This document shows positions 53,941-62,947 of a DNA stretch of 64,000 nucleotides, one piece after another. The notes beneath the pieces were generated by a model. The model was not told the DNA's origin. It saw only the letters and a program-made list of their open reading frames with translations, and searched no databases. The stretch covers positions 1,674,001 through 1,738,000 of the forward strand of contig NZ_CP131061.1 of the NCBI RefSeq assembly GCF_032594355.1, written 5' to 3'. The first letter of the stretch is position 1; each line of letters starts with the position of its first letter. A program made the translations under genes and the position numbers. Source of the DNA: Methanolapillus ohkumae (GTDB lineage: Archaea > Halobacteriota > Methanosarcinia > Methanosarcinales > Methanosarcinaceae).

Positions 53941-54723
53941 TCAACAGGTTTTTTCTTTTTCGAGAAGTGATGAACTCAAATTTAAACTTTTCATTCCGGC
54001 TTTGATTTCATCGACTCTTAATTGCCCCGGCGCTGCCGGCTCCGTAATAAATCCGTAGGAAAAAACGGAACCGAACAGGGGCGCAATAATTCTGGAATAT
54101 TGGAAAGGTTCCCCCATCGCAATCAAACATAGATTTGCGGGCCCTGATTTTGATTTTAAGATCTCTTTTTGAGAGCGTGCGCCGGCTTCAAACAATTTTA
54201 AAACATCAGTATTGTCTTTAGGTGTGACCGCAATTTTTGAGACACATGCCCCAAACTTTTGAGAAACGGACAGCATTTTAACCATCTCTTTTTGGGACGG
54301 CATTTTTCCAAAATAATGAGAAGAAATAATCACGCGTGTGCAAGATTTTTGAGCGTGCTCGATCGCTTTTTTAAGCTTATTTTCCGAACTTGACCACTCC
54401 AAATCAATAAAATCGACATATGGCGTCACAAATCGGATCCACTTAAATAAATCACACGCATTCAAATCCATTGCGCCGCCTTCCTTTTTGGAACGAAACG
54501 TCCCGATAATGAAAAGACCGGTTTCTTTTACTTTTCGAATCAGAGAAAGAATTTCTTTCTTGGCCGCTTTTTCATCACCGTTTTTCATCAAATCCGCCAA
54601 AATCAAATCAAAACGAATTTCCAAAATATCGGCACCCAGTTCCCTCCCCACAAAAGCAGAATAAACCGGGTCACGGACAATTGTCCCGACAACAGACGGA
54701 TAAACAAGATCTGAAGAACTCAT
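53941..54723 (-). CDS. aroD: 3-dehydroquinate dehydratase, type I
   Basis: Dehydrates 3-dehydroquinate to 3-dehydroshikimate through a Schiff base. The start at 54723 (260 residues) is chosen: AGGGATT precedes this ATG and the protein then begins VYPSVVGTIV like other family members; 21 codons upstream are non-conserved and hydrophobic. Motifs: LEIRFDL, FIGTFRSKKEGG, ISSHYFG (catalytic His), KIAVTPKD (Schiff-base Lys) and LIAMGEPFQYSRI. Lies after aroB' on the same strand with a 135-bp gap. Confidence 0.95.
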   Translation of the reverse strand: MSSSDLVYPSVVGTIVRDPVYSAFVGRELGADILEIRFDLILADLMKNGDEKAAKKEILSLIRKVKETGLFIIGTFRSKKEGGAMDLNACDLFKWIRFVTPYVDFIDLEWSSSENKLKKAIEHAQKSCTRVIISSHYFGKMPSQKEMVKMLSVSQKFGACVSKIAVTPKDNTDVLKLFEAGARSQKEILKSKSGPANLCLIAMGEPFQYSRIIAPLFGSVFSYGFITEPAAPGQLRVDEIKAGMKSLNLSSSLLEKEKTC

Positions 54724-54858
54724 AATAATCCCTGAGAAAAAATGAATGAAAAATAATATCAATTTGAACAGCAAATCTTTTTTCAAATATTTTTTCGAAT
54801 TTTCGATATTTCATTAATTTTCAAATTTTTTTATTAATTGTTATAATTGTTTAGAGAT

Positions 54859-55986
54859 TTAATTTTCAATAATTTTTTCATTGACACTCATCCCGAAATG
54901 ACGTCCGGGCTTTTCTGTTTTGACCAAAACTTTGTCGCTTTCCTTTAAGCTTGTAATCGGGACGCTTTTTCCACCCGGCTGAATCAGCCGAATCGTTTCC
55001 GCATTTTGAAGAATCACTTTAATTGTTTTTCCATCGACTTGGGCTTCCACGAGCATCATCGGGCGGGATTCGATTTTGACACGTCCGACAATTCCGGGAC
55101 GCGTCTCTCCTGACTCTTTTACAATTGTCACATCGTCCCCGGCTTTAAGTTCCGAAAGATAACGCATGGAATCCCCGACTTTCACATAAGAATAAACTGC
55201 GCCCGCATTGACTCGAAAAGGCCGGGATGCCACATATTGGCTTTCTTCCGATTCGGCCTGAACCAAAAATAAGCCGGAAGATTGAGAGCCGATGAGCATT
55301 CCCTCGCCGGGAACCATGAGATTACAGGTATCCACACACACCCGGTCGCCCATTCCCAAAGATTGGACTTTGGTGACCTGTGCCGTGCTTAAACTTTCCA
55401 CCGCAAAATCCAGAGATTTCACTAAGGAAACGGCTTCTTTGATGTCGCCCACATCTTCGCAATCAATCAAAACACCGTCCACCCCTTTTTCCAAAATTTG
55501 AACCGCGGTTTGAACTTCAGAAACGGAACCGGCACACGCAATGATTTTGACATCATATTTGTCCAGCACCGCAATCAAATTTTCCAGCGGAATAATCCGC
55601 CAATCGCTTGCGGAAATAATCAGATAATCCAAATGCTTTCCAGCCTCAGCGGCATACTGTTCCGCTTTTTTGTTCCGAATGTCCACATATCCGGCAATTG
55701 TTTTTCCGGAGCGTTTCAACTCTTTCATCATTTTGACATTGAGCGCCTCGGTGTAATCATCCAAAACATCCCCGTTTTCAGGGGTTAGGTCCATAACCAA
55801 CACATCGGCGCCTTCTTGATCTTCCTCAAAAAAACAGGCCACTTTAACGGTCCCGAGTTTCTTGATTTTGGAAATGTCCACCGAACCCGCAAAAACAAAA
55901 TCGATTCCGGATTCAAGACCGACGGTAATCCGCCCTTTCTTTTGTTCCCAGTCGCCTTCATCTGCTTTAATCCATGCGGTTTTCAT
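54859..55986 (-). CDS. aroB': 3-dehydroquinate synthase II (archaeal)
   Basis: Oxidatively deaminates and cyclises 2-amino-3,7-dideoxy-threo-hept-6-ulosonate to 3-dehydroquinate, the archaeal route that bypasses DAHP. The 375-residue protein has the family's conserved blocks: GRITVGLESGIDFVFAG, DYLIISASDWRIIPLENLIA, GVLIDCEDV, GDRVCVDTCNLMVPGEGMLIGSQSSGLFLV and ASRPFRVNAGAVYSYV. It is first of the aro group aroB'-aroD-aroE. The partner ADH synthase (aroA') is not adjacent. ATG at 55986 with AGAGGAAA before it. Confidence 0.95.
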   Translation of the reverse strand: MKTAWIKADEGDWEQKKGRITVGLESGIDFVFAGSVDISKIKKLGTVKVACFFEEDQEGADVLVMDLTPENGDVLDDYTEALNVKMMKELKRSGKTIAGYVDIRNKKAEQYAAEAGKHLDYLIISASDWRIIPLENLIAVLDKYDVKIIACAGSVSEVQTAVQILEKGVDGVLIDCEDVGDIKEAVSLVKSLDFAVESLSTAQVTKVQSLGMGDRVCVDTCNLMVPGEGMLIGSQSSGLFLVQAESEESQYVASRPFRVNAGAVYSYVKVGDSMRYLSELKAGDDVTIVKESGETRPGIVGRVKIESRPMMLVEAQVDGKTIKVILQNAETIRLIQPGGKSVPITSLKESDKVLVKTEKPGRHFGMSVNEKIIEN

Positions 55987-56202
55987 GACATTTCCTCTTT
56001 TTTAATTTTTCAATTGAATTCAATAAAATATTTCCAATAATTCTATCAAATTATTCTCATGAATTCAAATCGAATATATTTTTAATTCTTTTTATTCTTT
56101 TAATCTTTACATTCTTAAGACAAAACTCTGACTTAGACAACCTTTGATTTTCCATGATTTAAACTTTGTTTACGTTTTTTTTATTTTGCTTAAAGTTTGC
56201 TC

Positions 56203-59200
56203 TTAAAGTTTGCCTTTCTTCTCTTGATTTTCCCGTGCTTTCTTTTGGCTGTTTTTCAATTCGGCCGGCTTATTGCTGCTGGAAAATTTATGCGTATTTT
56301 CCTTGGATTTGGAGGACTGAGACGGTGCGGTATTTTTCGGTTTTGGCTTTGAGGAGGAGCTGCCGGAATTGCTGCCGGAATTGCCGCTACCGGACCCGTT
56401 GGAGCCGCCGCTTAAGAATCCGAATGTTGATGATTTCTGAGACGCATTTGCCGGTTTGGAAGATTTCGACTTGGAAGGGGTTGCCGATTTTGCCGATACT
56501 GATTTTGCCGATTTTGTCGATTTTGCCGGCTTTTTTGTTTTTTGGTTGCCGCGTTTCTTTTGCGTGAAATACCAAACCCCGCCGGCCAACACTAAAATCA
56601 ACAAAAGAATGCCGCCGCCGATTGCAAGCATGTCCCAAGGAACGGCTGGTTTGCCGGATTCGTTCGAATAAAACGCAAACGATTGGTTGCCCACCGTAAT
56701 CACATTGTATCCGGCTGTAAGAGGCTTTACCGTGTATGAAATCGTTTTAGATTCCCCCGGCTCAAGCGTCACTTTTTTGGTCGTGTTTTGATCATTAAAA
56801 GAGATGGAGACTTCCCCGACCCCTTTTTCTTTGCCGACGTTGGTGATTTCAAATGGAATTTTCGTCCGCTGGTTCATGAAAAATTCAAGTTCGGACAAAG
56901 GCGCGTTGGTCACCGCAAAGTACGGGCCGTAGGGCAAAATGTTTTGGCTCATGGCTCCCGGACCGTATCCTGATTTTGTGGCTTTGTATTCAAATGAGCC
57001 GGGCGCTTTGGCGGTGACGGAAACCGATCCGTTTTCATCAGACATTCCAATCAAAACATTATTTTCATAGACAGACGCACCGGTGACATATGCGTAAGAA
57101 TCGTCCCGGACAAAAATCAGGAAAGAATCACTTTCAAAAATATAAAGCGGTGCCGTCATTGTCAGATTTTTTTCCGGATCCGTCGTGGATTTCATTTGGA
57201 AGGCGGAGGTGTACCCGTCTTTTTCCGCGGAAAAATTGTAAGTGCCGGATTCCCCCACCGTATATTGAATTTGTCCGGAAGAATTTGTTGACCCAATACT
57301 GTTTCCATTGACACGGACTTGGACGCCTTCGGCATTTATCCAATTGCTGCCATCAGACGCCTGCACCCGAATGTCTATGTCTTGATACGGATAAACCATA
57401 TCCGGAAGGATTATTTTTAAGGATTTTTGCGTGGTTGACCCATTTTGATTGAAGAAGAAAAAGCGGACGTCATCCGAATCTGCGACGTGAAGAGATAAAT
57501 TTCCAACCAACCGAATGTCGCGGCCACGGGACAAATCAATCGTGTCATTGTTCAGCAAATAAAATCCGGTCCGGCTGGTATATTCCACCCGCATGTTGTC
57601 TATGCGGCGGCCGGCAGTCACGTCGGTTGTGTTGTCGGAAATTTGGAAAATTCCGGAAATATTAATTTCGGTGCTGCTGCTGCCGACAAAAATAGATCCG
57701 ACTCGGACAACGATTTGCGGAACGCCGCCGATTTCTCCAAAAGTGGTTTTGCGGATATAATTTTCGTTTTCGGACAGACTGGCATTTTCTACCGCCGATC
57801 CGTTTTTAAGAAGCGTCAGATTGAGCTTTTTGCTGCTTCCTTCGCCTTCTATTTTGTTTAATTTAAGCGCGTAGCCGTCTCCAAGGGAAATTTCGGAGCC
57901 GACGGAATAACTTCGGCTGCTGTTATTATTGACCAAAACTTTAGAAATCAGTCCTTTTTCAAGAATATTGTAATCGCTGCTTGTGAAATTGGTCGTGTTG
58001 TTCTTTTCAGAAGAATTGTAAGCGGTGTAGCCGGCAAAGTATTCGTCTCCGGCAATACGAACGGACTTAAAGCCGCCCCAATCGGAATAATTAAAAGAGG
58101 AGTTGTAAGACAACACTTCATAGCTGATTTCTTTGGGATTGAGCGTTCGACCGATATTTCCTTTGACATCCACCGTTAAGTTTTCGGGCGTCATTCCATT
58201 ACTCCAAATGTAAGAGAACTCGCCATAACTGCGACCGGTCCAACTTTTCATATTGTTGTCATAAATGTCATAGACGGAGCTTCTGGAAGGGTATTTTTTT
58301 TCGGCAGTAGTAATCGGATCTGAAATCAAGCCGAAACGGAGTTTTGAGGAGTCGCCGACTTGAATTTTGATGTGTTCCATGAGGGTGATGTTGCGGTTGG
58401 CGGACAAATCAATCCGGCTCGGATTTTTCATGATAATGGATGTGTTGTTGACGTTTGTGATTTCCATGGCATCTACACGTTTTCCGGAAGAAACGTCTTT
58501 GGAATTTTCAGATATTTGGAAAATTCCGTCGATGACGGCTTTTCCGTCGGTGACGTCTCGGACGTGAACGGCAATAATGGGGATGCTTCCGGAATTGTCC
58601 AAGCTTTTCTCAAAGACAAATGTGGAATTGGAAGAGACGGTTTCGTTTTTGACCGCGCTGCCGCCTTTTTCAAGCGTCAGCCTGAATTCACGGTTGTTGG
58701 TATTGATGTCTGAAATCCGGAGTTTGTAATCGTTTTCCAAATTGTGAGTGTCTCCGGAACTGATTTTTCGTTCGGATTTTTCATTGATGAGAACCTCATA
58801 CAATCTTTTGTCGGAAAGGGTACTGACATTGGATTTTGCAAAATAAGCCGTATCGTTTTTGTCGCCGGAATCATATTTTTCGTAGCCGGCGAAATAGGGT
58901 TTTCCGATCCAAGCAATAAAATCATAGCTTCCCCAATCGGAATACGCAAATCTGGCCGGTTCGACTTCCGTCATGTATCGGGCGTTTGAGGATTCGATTG
59001 TCCGGCCGGATGTGGAAATTGTCATTTCGAGGGATTCGGTGTATAAATCGGAATCGGTATCAAAATAGAATCCGGAATACAAATGCGGTGTCCAGTTGTA
59101 GGTGGACGGCATTCTTTGTTCTTCGTCCCAAATGTTGCTTCCTTTGGTATCGGCGGCGGCGGTGGCGCAAAGGCACCCGGCCAAAATGGTAAAAAGAATC

Positions 59201-59265
59201 GACAACAGGAAGAGCTTTCTTAAGGATAGTTGTGTTGTGGAATTATTTTTCATTCTCGAATACAT
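56203..59265 (-). CDS. Two-domain S-layer-type protein with Lys/Ser-rich tail
   Basis: A cell-surface protein of about 1020 residues. Signal region (about 15-40) then two tandem S-layer domains of the Methanosarcina type (DUF1608; about 45-325 and 335-620), each with a SDWGxxxxxxIxGxxYFAGY segment and GIFQIS(E/D)N followed by RxDxM. Two carboxypeptidase-regulatory-like domains (about 640-720 and 725-795), a CARDB-like domain (about 810-880), and a transmembrane helix (about 888-906) follow. A tail of about 115 residues rich in Ser, Lys, Pro and Gly ends it. That tail would be cytoplasmic and is unusually long. Many sequons. Start is one of 59271 (TTG), 59265 or 59253. Confidence 0.85.
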   Translation of the reverse strand: MYSRMKNNSTTQLSLRKLFLLSILFTILAGCLCATAAADTKGSNIWDEEQRMPSTYNWTPHLYSGFYFDTDSDLYTESLEMTISTSGRTIESSNARYMTEVEPARFAYSDWGSYDFIAWIGKPYFAGYEKYDSGDKNDTAYFAKSNVSTLSDKRLYEVLINEKSERKISSGDTHNLENDYKLRISDINTNNREFRLTLEKGGSAVKNETVSSNSTFVFEKSLDNSGSIPIIAVHVRDVTDGKAVIDGIFQISENSKDVSSGKRVDAMEITNVNNTSIIMKNPSRIDLSANRNITLMEHIKIQVGDSSKLRFGLISDPITTAEKKYPSRSSVYDIYDNNMKSWTGRSYGEFSYIWSNGMTPENLTVDVKGNIGRTLNPKEISYEVLSYNSSFNYSDWGGFKSVRIAGDEYFAGYTAYNSSEKNNTTNFTSSDYNILEKGLISKVLVNNNSSRSYSVGSEISLGDGYALKLNKIEGEGSSKKLNLTLLKNGSAVENASLSENENYIRKTTFGEIGGVPQIVVRVGSIFVGSSSTEINISGIFQISDNTTDVTAGRRIDNMRVEYTSRTGFYLLNNDTIDLSRGRDIRLVGNLSLHVADSDDVRFFFFNQNGSTTQKSLKIILPDMVYPYQDIDIRVQASDGSNWINAEGVQVRVNGNSIGSTNSSGQIQYTVGESGTYNFSAEKDGYTSAFQMKSTTDPEKNLTMTAPLYIFESDSFLIFVRDDSYAYVTGASVYENNVLIGMSDENGSVSVTAKAPGSFEYKATKSGYGPGAMSQNILPYGPYFAVTNAPLSELEFFMNQRTKIPFEITNVGKEKGVGEVSISFNDQNTTKKVTLEPGESKTISYTVKPLTAGYNVITVGNQSFAFYSNESGKPAVPWDMLAIGGGILLLILVLAGGVWYFTQKKRGNQKTKKPAKSTKSAKSVSAKSATPSKSKSSKPANASQKSSTFGFLSGGSNGSGSGNSGSNSGSSSSKPKPKNTAPSQSSKSKENTHKFSSSNKPAELKNSQKKARENQEKKGKL

Positions 59266-59332
59266 GGACAAGTCTCGTTTATCTTTGTGGAATTGGAATA
59301 AAATCGTGTGAAAGAGAGAGGATAATGAAAGT

Positions 59333-59397
59333 TGGCGTTAAAGACATTAAATACGTGGCGTTAAAGACATTAAATAAGTGTGGCGTGGAATTAAATA
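59333..59397. repeat. Three direct repeats in the S-layer gene leader
   Basis: TGGCGTTAAAGACATTAAAT occurs at 59333 and 59356, and a third, partial copy starts at 59381. On the minus strand a TATA-like ATTTATATTTAA (about 59390-59402) precedes them, so the repeats fall in the 5' leader or at the start site of the S-layer gene. Confidence 0.75.
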
Positions 59398-59686
59398 TAA
59401 ATCGATTTAATTTAAAATTAAATTTCCGATTCGGGTTTTTAACTCTTTATAATTATGCCTCCCTTTTGGTATAATACTTTTTTGCTCTCCTGCCTTAGCA
59501 AATTGTGATTTTGACAAAAAACCGTATTTTGCTTGTTTTTATTGTTTTTTAATTTTTATTTGTTTTTCTTATTTTTTATTTTTATTTGTTTTATTTGCTT
59601 GTTTTATTTGTTTTTGAATAATATTTTAAAAAATTATTTAAAAAGACGGAAATACTTGAGGGGTTTTGTTGAGGCAGAGGATGAAA

Positions 59687-60739
59687 ATGAGACACAAATT
59701 TTTCTTTTTCCGATTTTTAAAGAACCGGTCCGGCGTTTCCGCTGTTTTTGGCGCTTTGTTGCTTTTGGGAATTTTAGCGGTTGCCATTTCTTTAATCACT
59801 GCCAATGTTCTTCCGGCGCGGGCTCTTTTAGAAGAGGAAAAGGAAGAAAAAATCTTTTTTTCATCCGTTCTTCTTTTTGCGGAAAAAATCAATCTTTTGA
59901 TGAAAAAATCAATTTCATTTACGGGACAAAGCGATTTTGTCTCCGAAACCCAAATTATTGTCTCTAAAAACACATCAGTTTTTGCGGATGAAAACGCCGG
60001 ATATTTTTTTGTGCGGACCAACGCAACCCTACCGCCAAATTCCGTATTTATGATTGCAGATTCCAACGAGCATTCGTTTTTGGAAGCGGATTTTTTGCCG
60101 AAAAAAAACAAAAATGGAAACGAGATCAGAGACGGAAACGAGAACAAAGATGAAAACGAGAACAAAAATGAAAACGAGAACAAAGATGAAAATGAAAATG
60201 AAAAAAAGTTCGAAGTTTTAACACTCAGCCACGGGTCGGTTTTGTTTTCCAAAAAATATGAGCAGCTTCCGGACCAAATGTATTTTTACGGCCCGTCTTC
60301 TTGTGTTCTCGGCCAAAAAAACGGCGCCGTTTTTGTATCGTCTCCTTCCATATCGGTCCGGCGGGGGGAAAACAACCAAACCATGTTCACTTTTTCCGGA
60401 CAAATTTTCAAAAGCCGAATGCCGCCGGTGGAAGCCGAACAAAAAAATCTCCGATTTTATGTGACAAAAACCGCAACCGTCCGGGACCGAGTCAATCTCC
60501 TGGAAATCCAATACAAACCGGAAACCTCCATTTTTGAGAAGGATGCGGAATATTATGAAAACCACAATCAACTTCTGGAGAATTGGATGATTTCTTTTTC
60601 CGAACAATTAAAAACAGATTTTCCGGCGTGGGAGATTCAATATGATTCCGAAAAAAGGACTATCCGAATAGAATCAGACACAACTTTTGAAATGGAGATG
60701 ACCGTCTCGGAAATTGAAATAGAATGGGGCGGTGGTTGA
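59687..60739 (+). CDS. Pilin-like protein with class III signal peptide
   Basis: A 350-residue protein. ATG at 59687 is taken because AGAGGATG precedes it. Basic N-terminus, then KNRSG-VSAVFGALLLLGILAVAISLITANVL: a prepilin-peptidase (class III) signal, with cleavage likely after the Gly. The rest is an exported domain. A low-complexity stretch of about 30 residues (Asn, Glu, Asp, Lys; near 145-175), encoded by AACGAGAACAAAGATGAA repeats, splits it. Such pilin-like proteins without other pilus genes nearby are common in Methanosarcinales. Followed by an A-rich tract and tRNA-Arg. Confidence 0.75.
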   Translation: MRHKFFFFRFLKNRSGVSAVFGALLLLGILAVAISLITANVLPARALLEEEKEEKIFFSSVLLFAEKINLLMKKSISFTGQSDFVSETQIIVSKNTSVFADENAGYFFVRTNATLPPNSVFMIADSNEHSFLEADFLPKKNKNGNEIRDGNENKDENENKNENENKDENENEKKFEVLTLSHGSVLFSKKYEQLPDQMYFYGPSSCVLGQKNGAVFVSSPSISVRRGENNQTMFTFSGQIFKSRMPPVEAEQKNLRFYVTKTATVRDRVNLLEIQYKPETSIFEKDAEYYENHNQLLENWMISFSEQLKTDFPAWEIQYDSEKRTIRIESDTTFEMEMTVSEIEIEWGGG

Positions 60740-60888
60740 TGATAAAAAAGGCAAGACACAAAACAATAAAAAAATAACAAAAACGAAAAAACAAATAGCA
60801 AAAACAAATAACAAAAACGAAAAAACGAAAAAACGAAAAAACGAAAAAATAAAAACAAATAGCAAATAAAAATCCATAAAGAGAAAAA

Positions 60889-60963
60889 CGGGCCCGGGAG
60901 GATTCGAACCCCCGACGTTCGGGTTAGAAGCCCGACGCTATATCCTGGCTAAGCCACGAGCCC
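60889..60963 (-). tRNA. tRNA-Arg (anticodon TCT)
   Basis: Acceptor GGGCTCG/CGGGCCC, anticodon stem TCGGG/CCCGA with loop CTTCTAA (anticodon TCT), T-stem GGGGG/CCTCC around TTCGAAT, discriminator G, no CCA and no intron. TATA-like ACTATATAAGG at about 61005-61015 upstream. The sides (60740-60888 and 60964-61216) show A-rich repeats (AAAAACGAAAAAACG) and no gene. Confidence 0.96.
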
Positions 60964-61216
60964 AAGTGATTTACATCGACTGGGGGAGAGAAACGTTTCT
61001 TTTTCCTTATATAGTTTATGTTCTTTAAAATTCAATCCGCCGGCTAAATTGACAATTCGGTTGTTTGAATTCTATTTTTGAATTTAAATCTCATCATTCT
61101 AAAAGGCAAGCGGACGAAAAACATTTAAATGAATTGATATTTTTGTATGTTTTGTAGGTGTTGATTTTATATTTTAAATGAAAATGATTAAAAACAAAAT
61201 CAATGGAAATGATTCA

Positions 61217-62101
61217 ATGAGTGAAAAAGAAAATTTAATTTATGTGAACGGCAAGTTTGTTCCCCAAGGTCAAGCTTGTGTGTCCGTTTTTGACCATGGT
61301 TTTCTTTACGGAGACGGTGTCTTTGAAGGAATCCGCGCGTACAACAGCCGTGTTTTTAAATTAAAAGAACACGTTGACCGGTTATTTGACTCAGCGAAAG
61401 CCATTGATTTAAACGTCGGCATGACCAAAGAACAGATGTCGGAAGCGATCTTAGAAACGCTGCGCGTCAATGATCTCACCGACGCCTACATCCGCCCGCT
61501 CGTTACCCGTGGAAACGGTGATTTGGGACTTGACCCGAGAAAATGCGCAAAACCCAACGTTTACATCATTGCCAAATACTGGGGCTCCATGTACGGCGAT
61601 TTGTACACAACCGGCTTAAAAGCCGTGACGGTCGGTGTCCGCCGTGTGGCGCCCGACGCACTTCCGCCCAACATCAAATCGATGAATTATTTGAACAACA
61701 TCTTGGCCAAAATCGAAGCAAACGCCAAAGGCGCCGATGAAGCCATTTTCCTGGACAACTGCGGCCGAGTCGCCGAAGGTTCGGGAGACAACATTTTCAT
61801 CATTAAAAACGGTGTTGTGTACACCCCACCGACGATTGGAAACTTAAAAGGAATTACCCGCGCAACCGCCATTGAACTTTTGCAGGAAGCCAAAATTCCG
61901 GTCAAAGTGGAAGAAATCGGAATTTTTGACGTGTACACCGCCGATGAAATTTTCGTAACCGGAACCGCCGCCGAAGCCGCGCCCGTCGTTTATGTGGACG
62001 GCCGGACAATCGGAACCGGAAAACCCGGACCCGTCACTTTGGATATGGTAAAAAGATTTGAAAAAATTACGCAAACCACCGGAACCCCGATTCAAAAATA
62101 A
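61217..62101 (+). CDS. ilvE: Branched-chain amino acid aminotransferase
   Basis: PLP enzyme for the last step of Val, Leu and Ile synthesis. The ATG at 61217 (294 residues) is preferred, since MSEKENLIYVNGKFV is the usual start; the frame is open 13 codons earlier. Motifs: FDHGFLYGDGVFEGIRAYN, RPLVTRGNGDLGLDPRK, IKSMNYLNNILAKIEA (PLP Lys), VAEGSGDNIFIIKNG, LKGITRATAIELL and EIFVTGTAAEAAPV. Class IV fold-type. It stands alone, followed by a pyrimidine tract and a 3'-flank element. Its C-biased codons suggest good expression. Confidence 0.95.
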   Translation: MSEKENLIYVNGKFVPQGQACVSVFDHGFLYGDGVFEGIRAYNSRVFKLKEHVDRLFDSAKAIDLNVGMTKEQMSEAILETLRVNDLTDAYIRPLVTRGNGDLGLDPRKCAKPNVYIIAKYWGSMYGDLYTTGLKAVTVGVRRVAPDALPPNIKSMNYLNNILAKIEANAKGADEAIFLDNCGRVAEGSGDNIFIIKNGVVYTPPTIGNLKGITRATAIELLQEAKIPVKVEEIGIFDVYTADEIFVTGTAAEAAPVVYVDGRTIGTGKPGPVTLDMVKRFEKITQTTGTPIQK

Positions 62102-62214
62102 TCGGGACTTCCGCTTCTTTTTTTGTTTTCTTTTTTTTCTTGTTTCAATTTTTTTGTTTCTTTTTTTCTTGTTTCTTTTTTTCTTGTTTCTATTTTTTAT
62201 TTTTCCTTTTTGAT

Positions 62215-62270
62215 GCTGCCTCCGCGCGCGTTACGGCAACAAAATTTTTAAAAATCAATAAGAACCGAGG
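62215..62270 (+). repeat. 3'-flank element, copy C
   Basis: After ilvE: a TTTTCTTGTTTC pyrimidine tract (62112-62210), GC hairpin GCTGCC-N14-GGCAAC (one mismatch, CGCGCGCG in the loop), then AAATTTTTAAAAATCAATAAGAACCGAGG. No gene in the rest of 62102-62545. Confidence 0.6.
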
Positions 62271-62545
62271 TGTGTTTTTATTTTTAATTTTTACAAGCCT
62301 GCGTTTTAGTTTCATATTTTTAAAAATATAAAATTAATTAAAAGAAAGTGTTTTTGGAATAAACGTATTATTTTTAATTATTTTGATGAATTTATTTTAA
62401 ATAAATTATTTTTAAAAATAGGCTGGAATCTATTGATATTCCATTGGAAAAAACGGGGGAGAAATACTTCAATAGAGTTCTTTTATTAAAATATAAATAA
62501 ATAAGTTGTTTATTAGTTACTTAATGATATATGTTTGAAAATAAA

Positions 62546-62887
62546 TCATAATTTTTCGGATTTTTTAAGACCTAAATACCAAACAACAACATAAACAACA
62601 AAAGCGGTCAGAATAAAGGCAACAATCTTTGGATCAAATTGATTCGGAAAAAGAAAAAGCCATGCAACAGACCCATAAAAGCAAACTCCGAAAACAAAAA
62701 ACAAAAAAAACCATATTTTAGGCAAACGATAAGAATGGGGGTTTAATGAAGTATAAATACAAAAAGCACCCAAGCCCAAACTCTTAAACATAAAAAATCC
62801 ATGTGGTTCCTGAAATTTCCAAATAAAAAAAATAATACTCGGTATGAGTAAAACCAGTAAAATAACTTTTTTTTGTTTTTGGTTCAT
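62546..62887 (-). CDS. Small polytopic membrane protein
   Basis: A 113-residue protein beginning at ATG 62887 (AAGGTGTTGAAG upstream); an eight-codon upstream extension is less likely. Four hydrophobic segments (about 9-25, 33-48, 58-78 and 85-105) and a KKSEKL tail. No family recognised. AT-rich codon use. Confidence 0.65.
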   Translation of the reverse strand: MNQKQKKVILLVLLIPSIIFFIWKFQEPHGFFMFKSLGLGAFCIYTSLNPHSYRLPKIWFFLFFVFGVCFYGSVAWLFLFPNQFDPKIVAFILTAFVVYVVVWYLGLKKSEKL

Positions 62888-62947
62888 CTTCAACACCTTT
62901 TCTATTAGCAATGAGTAAGTTTTTCAACTTACTCACTGTTTTTTTGC

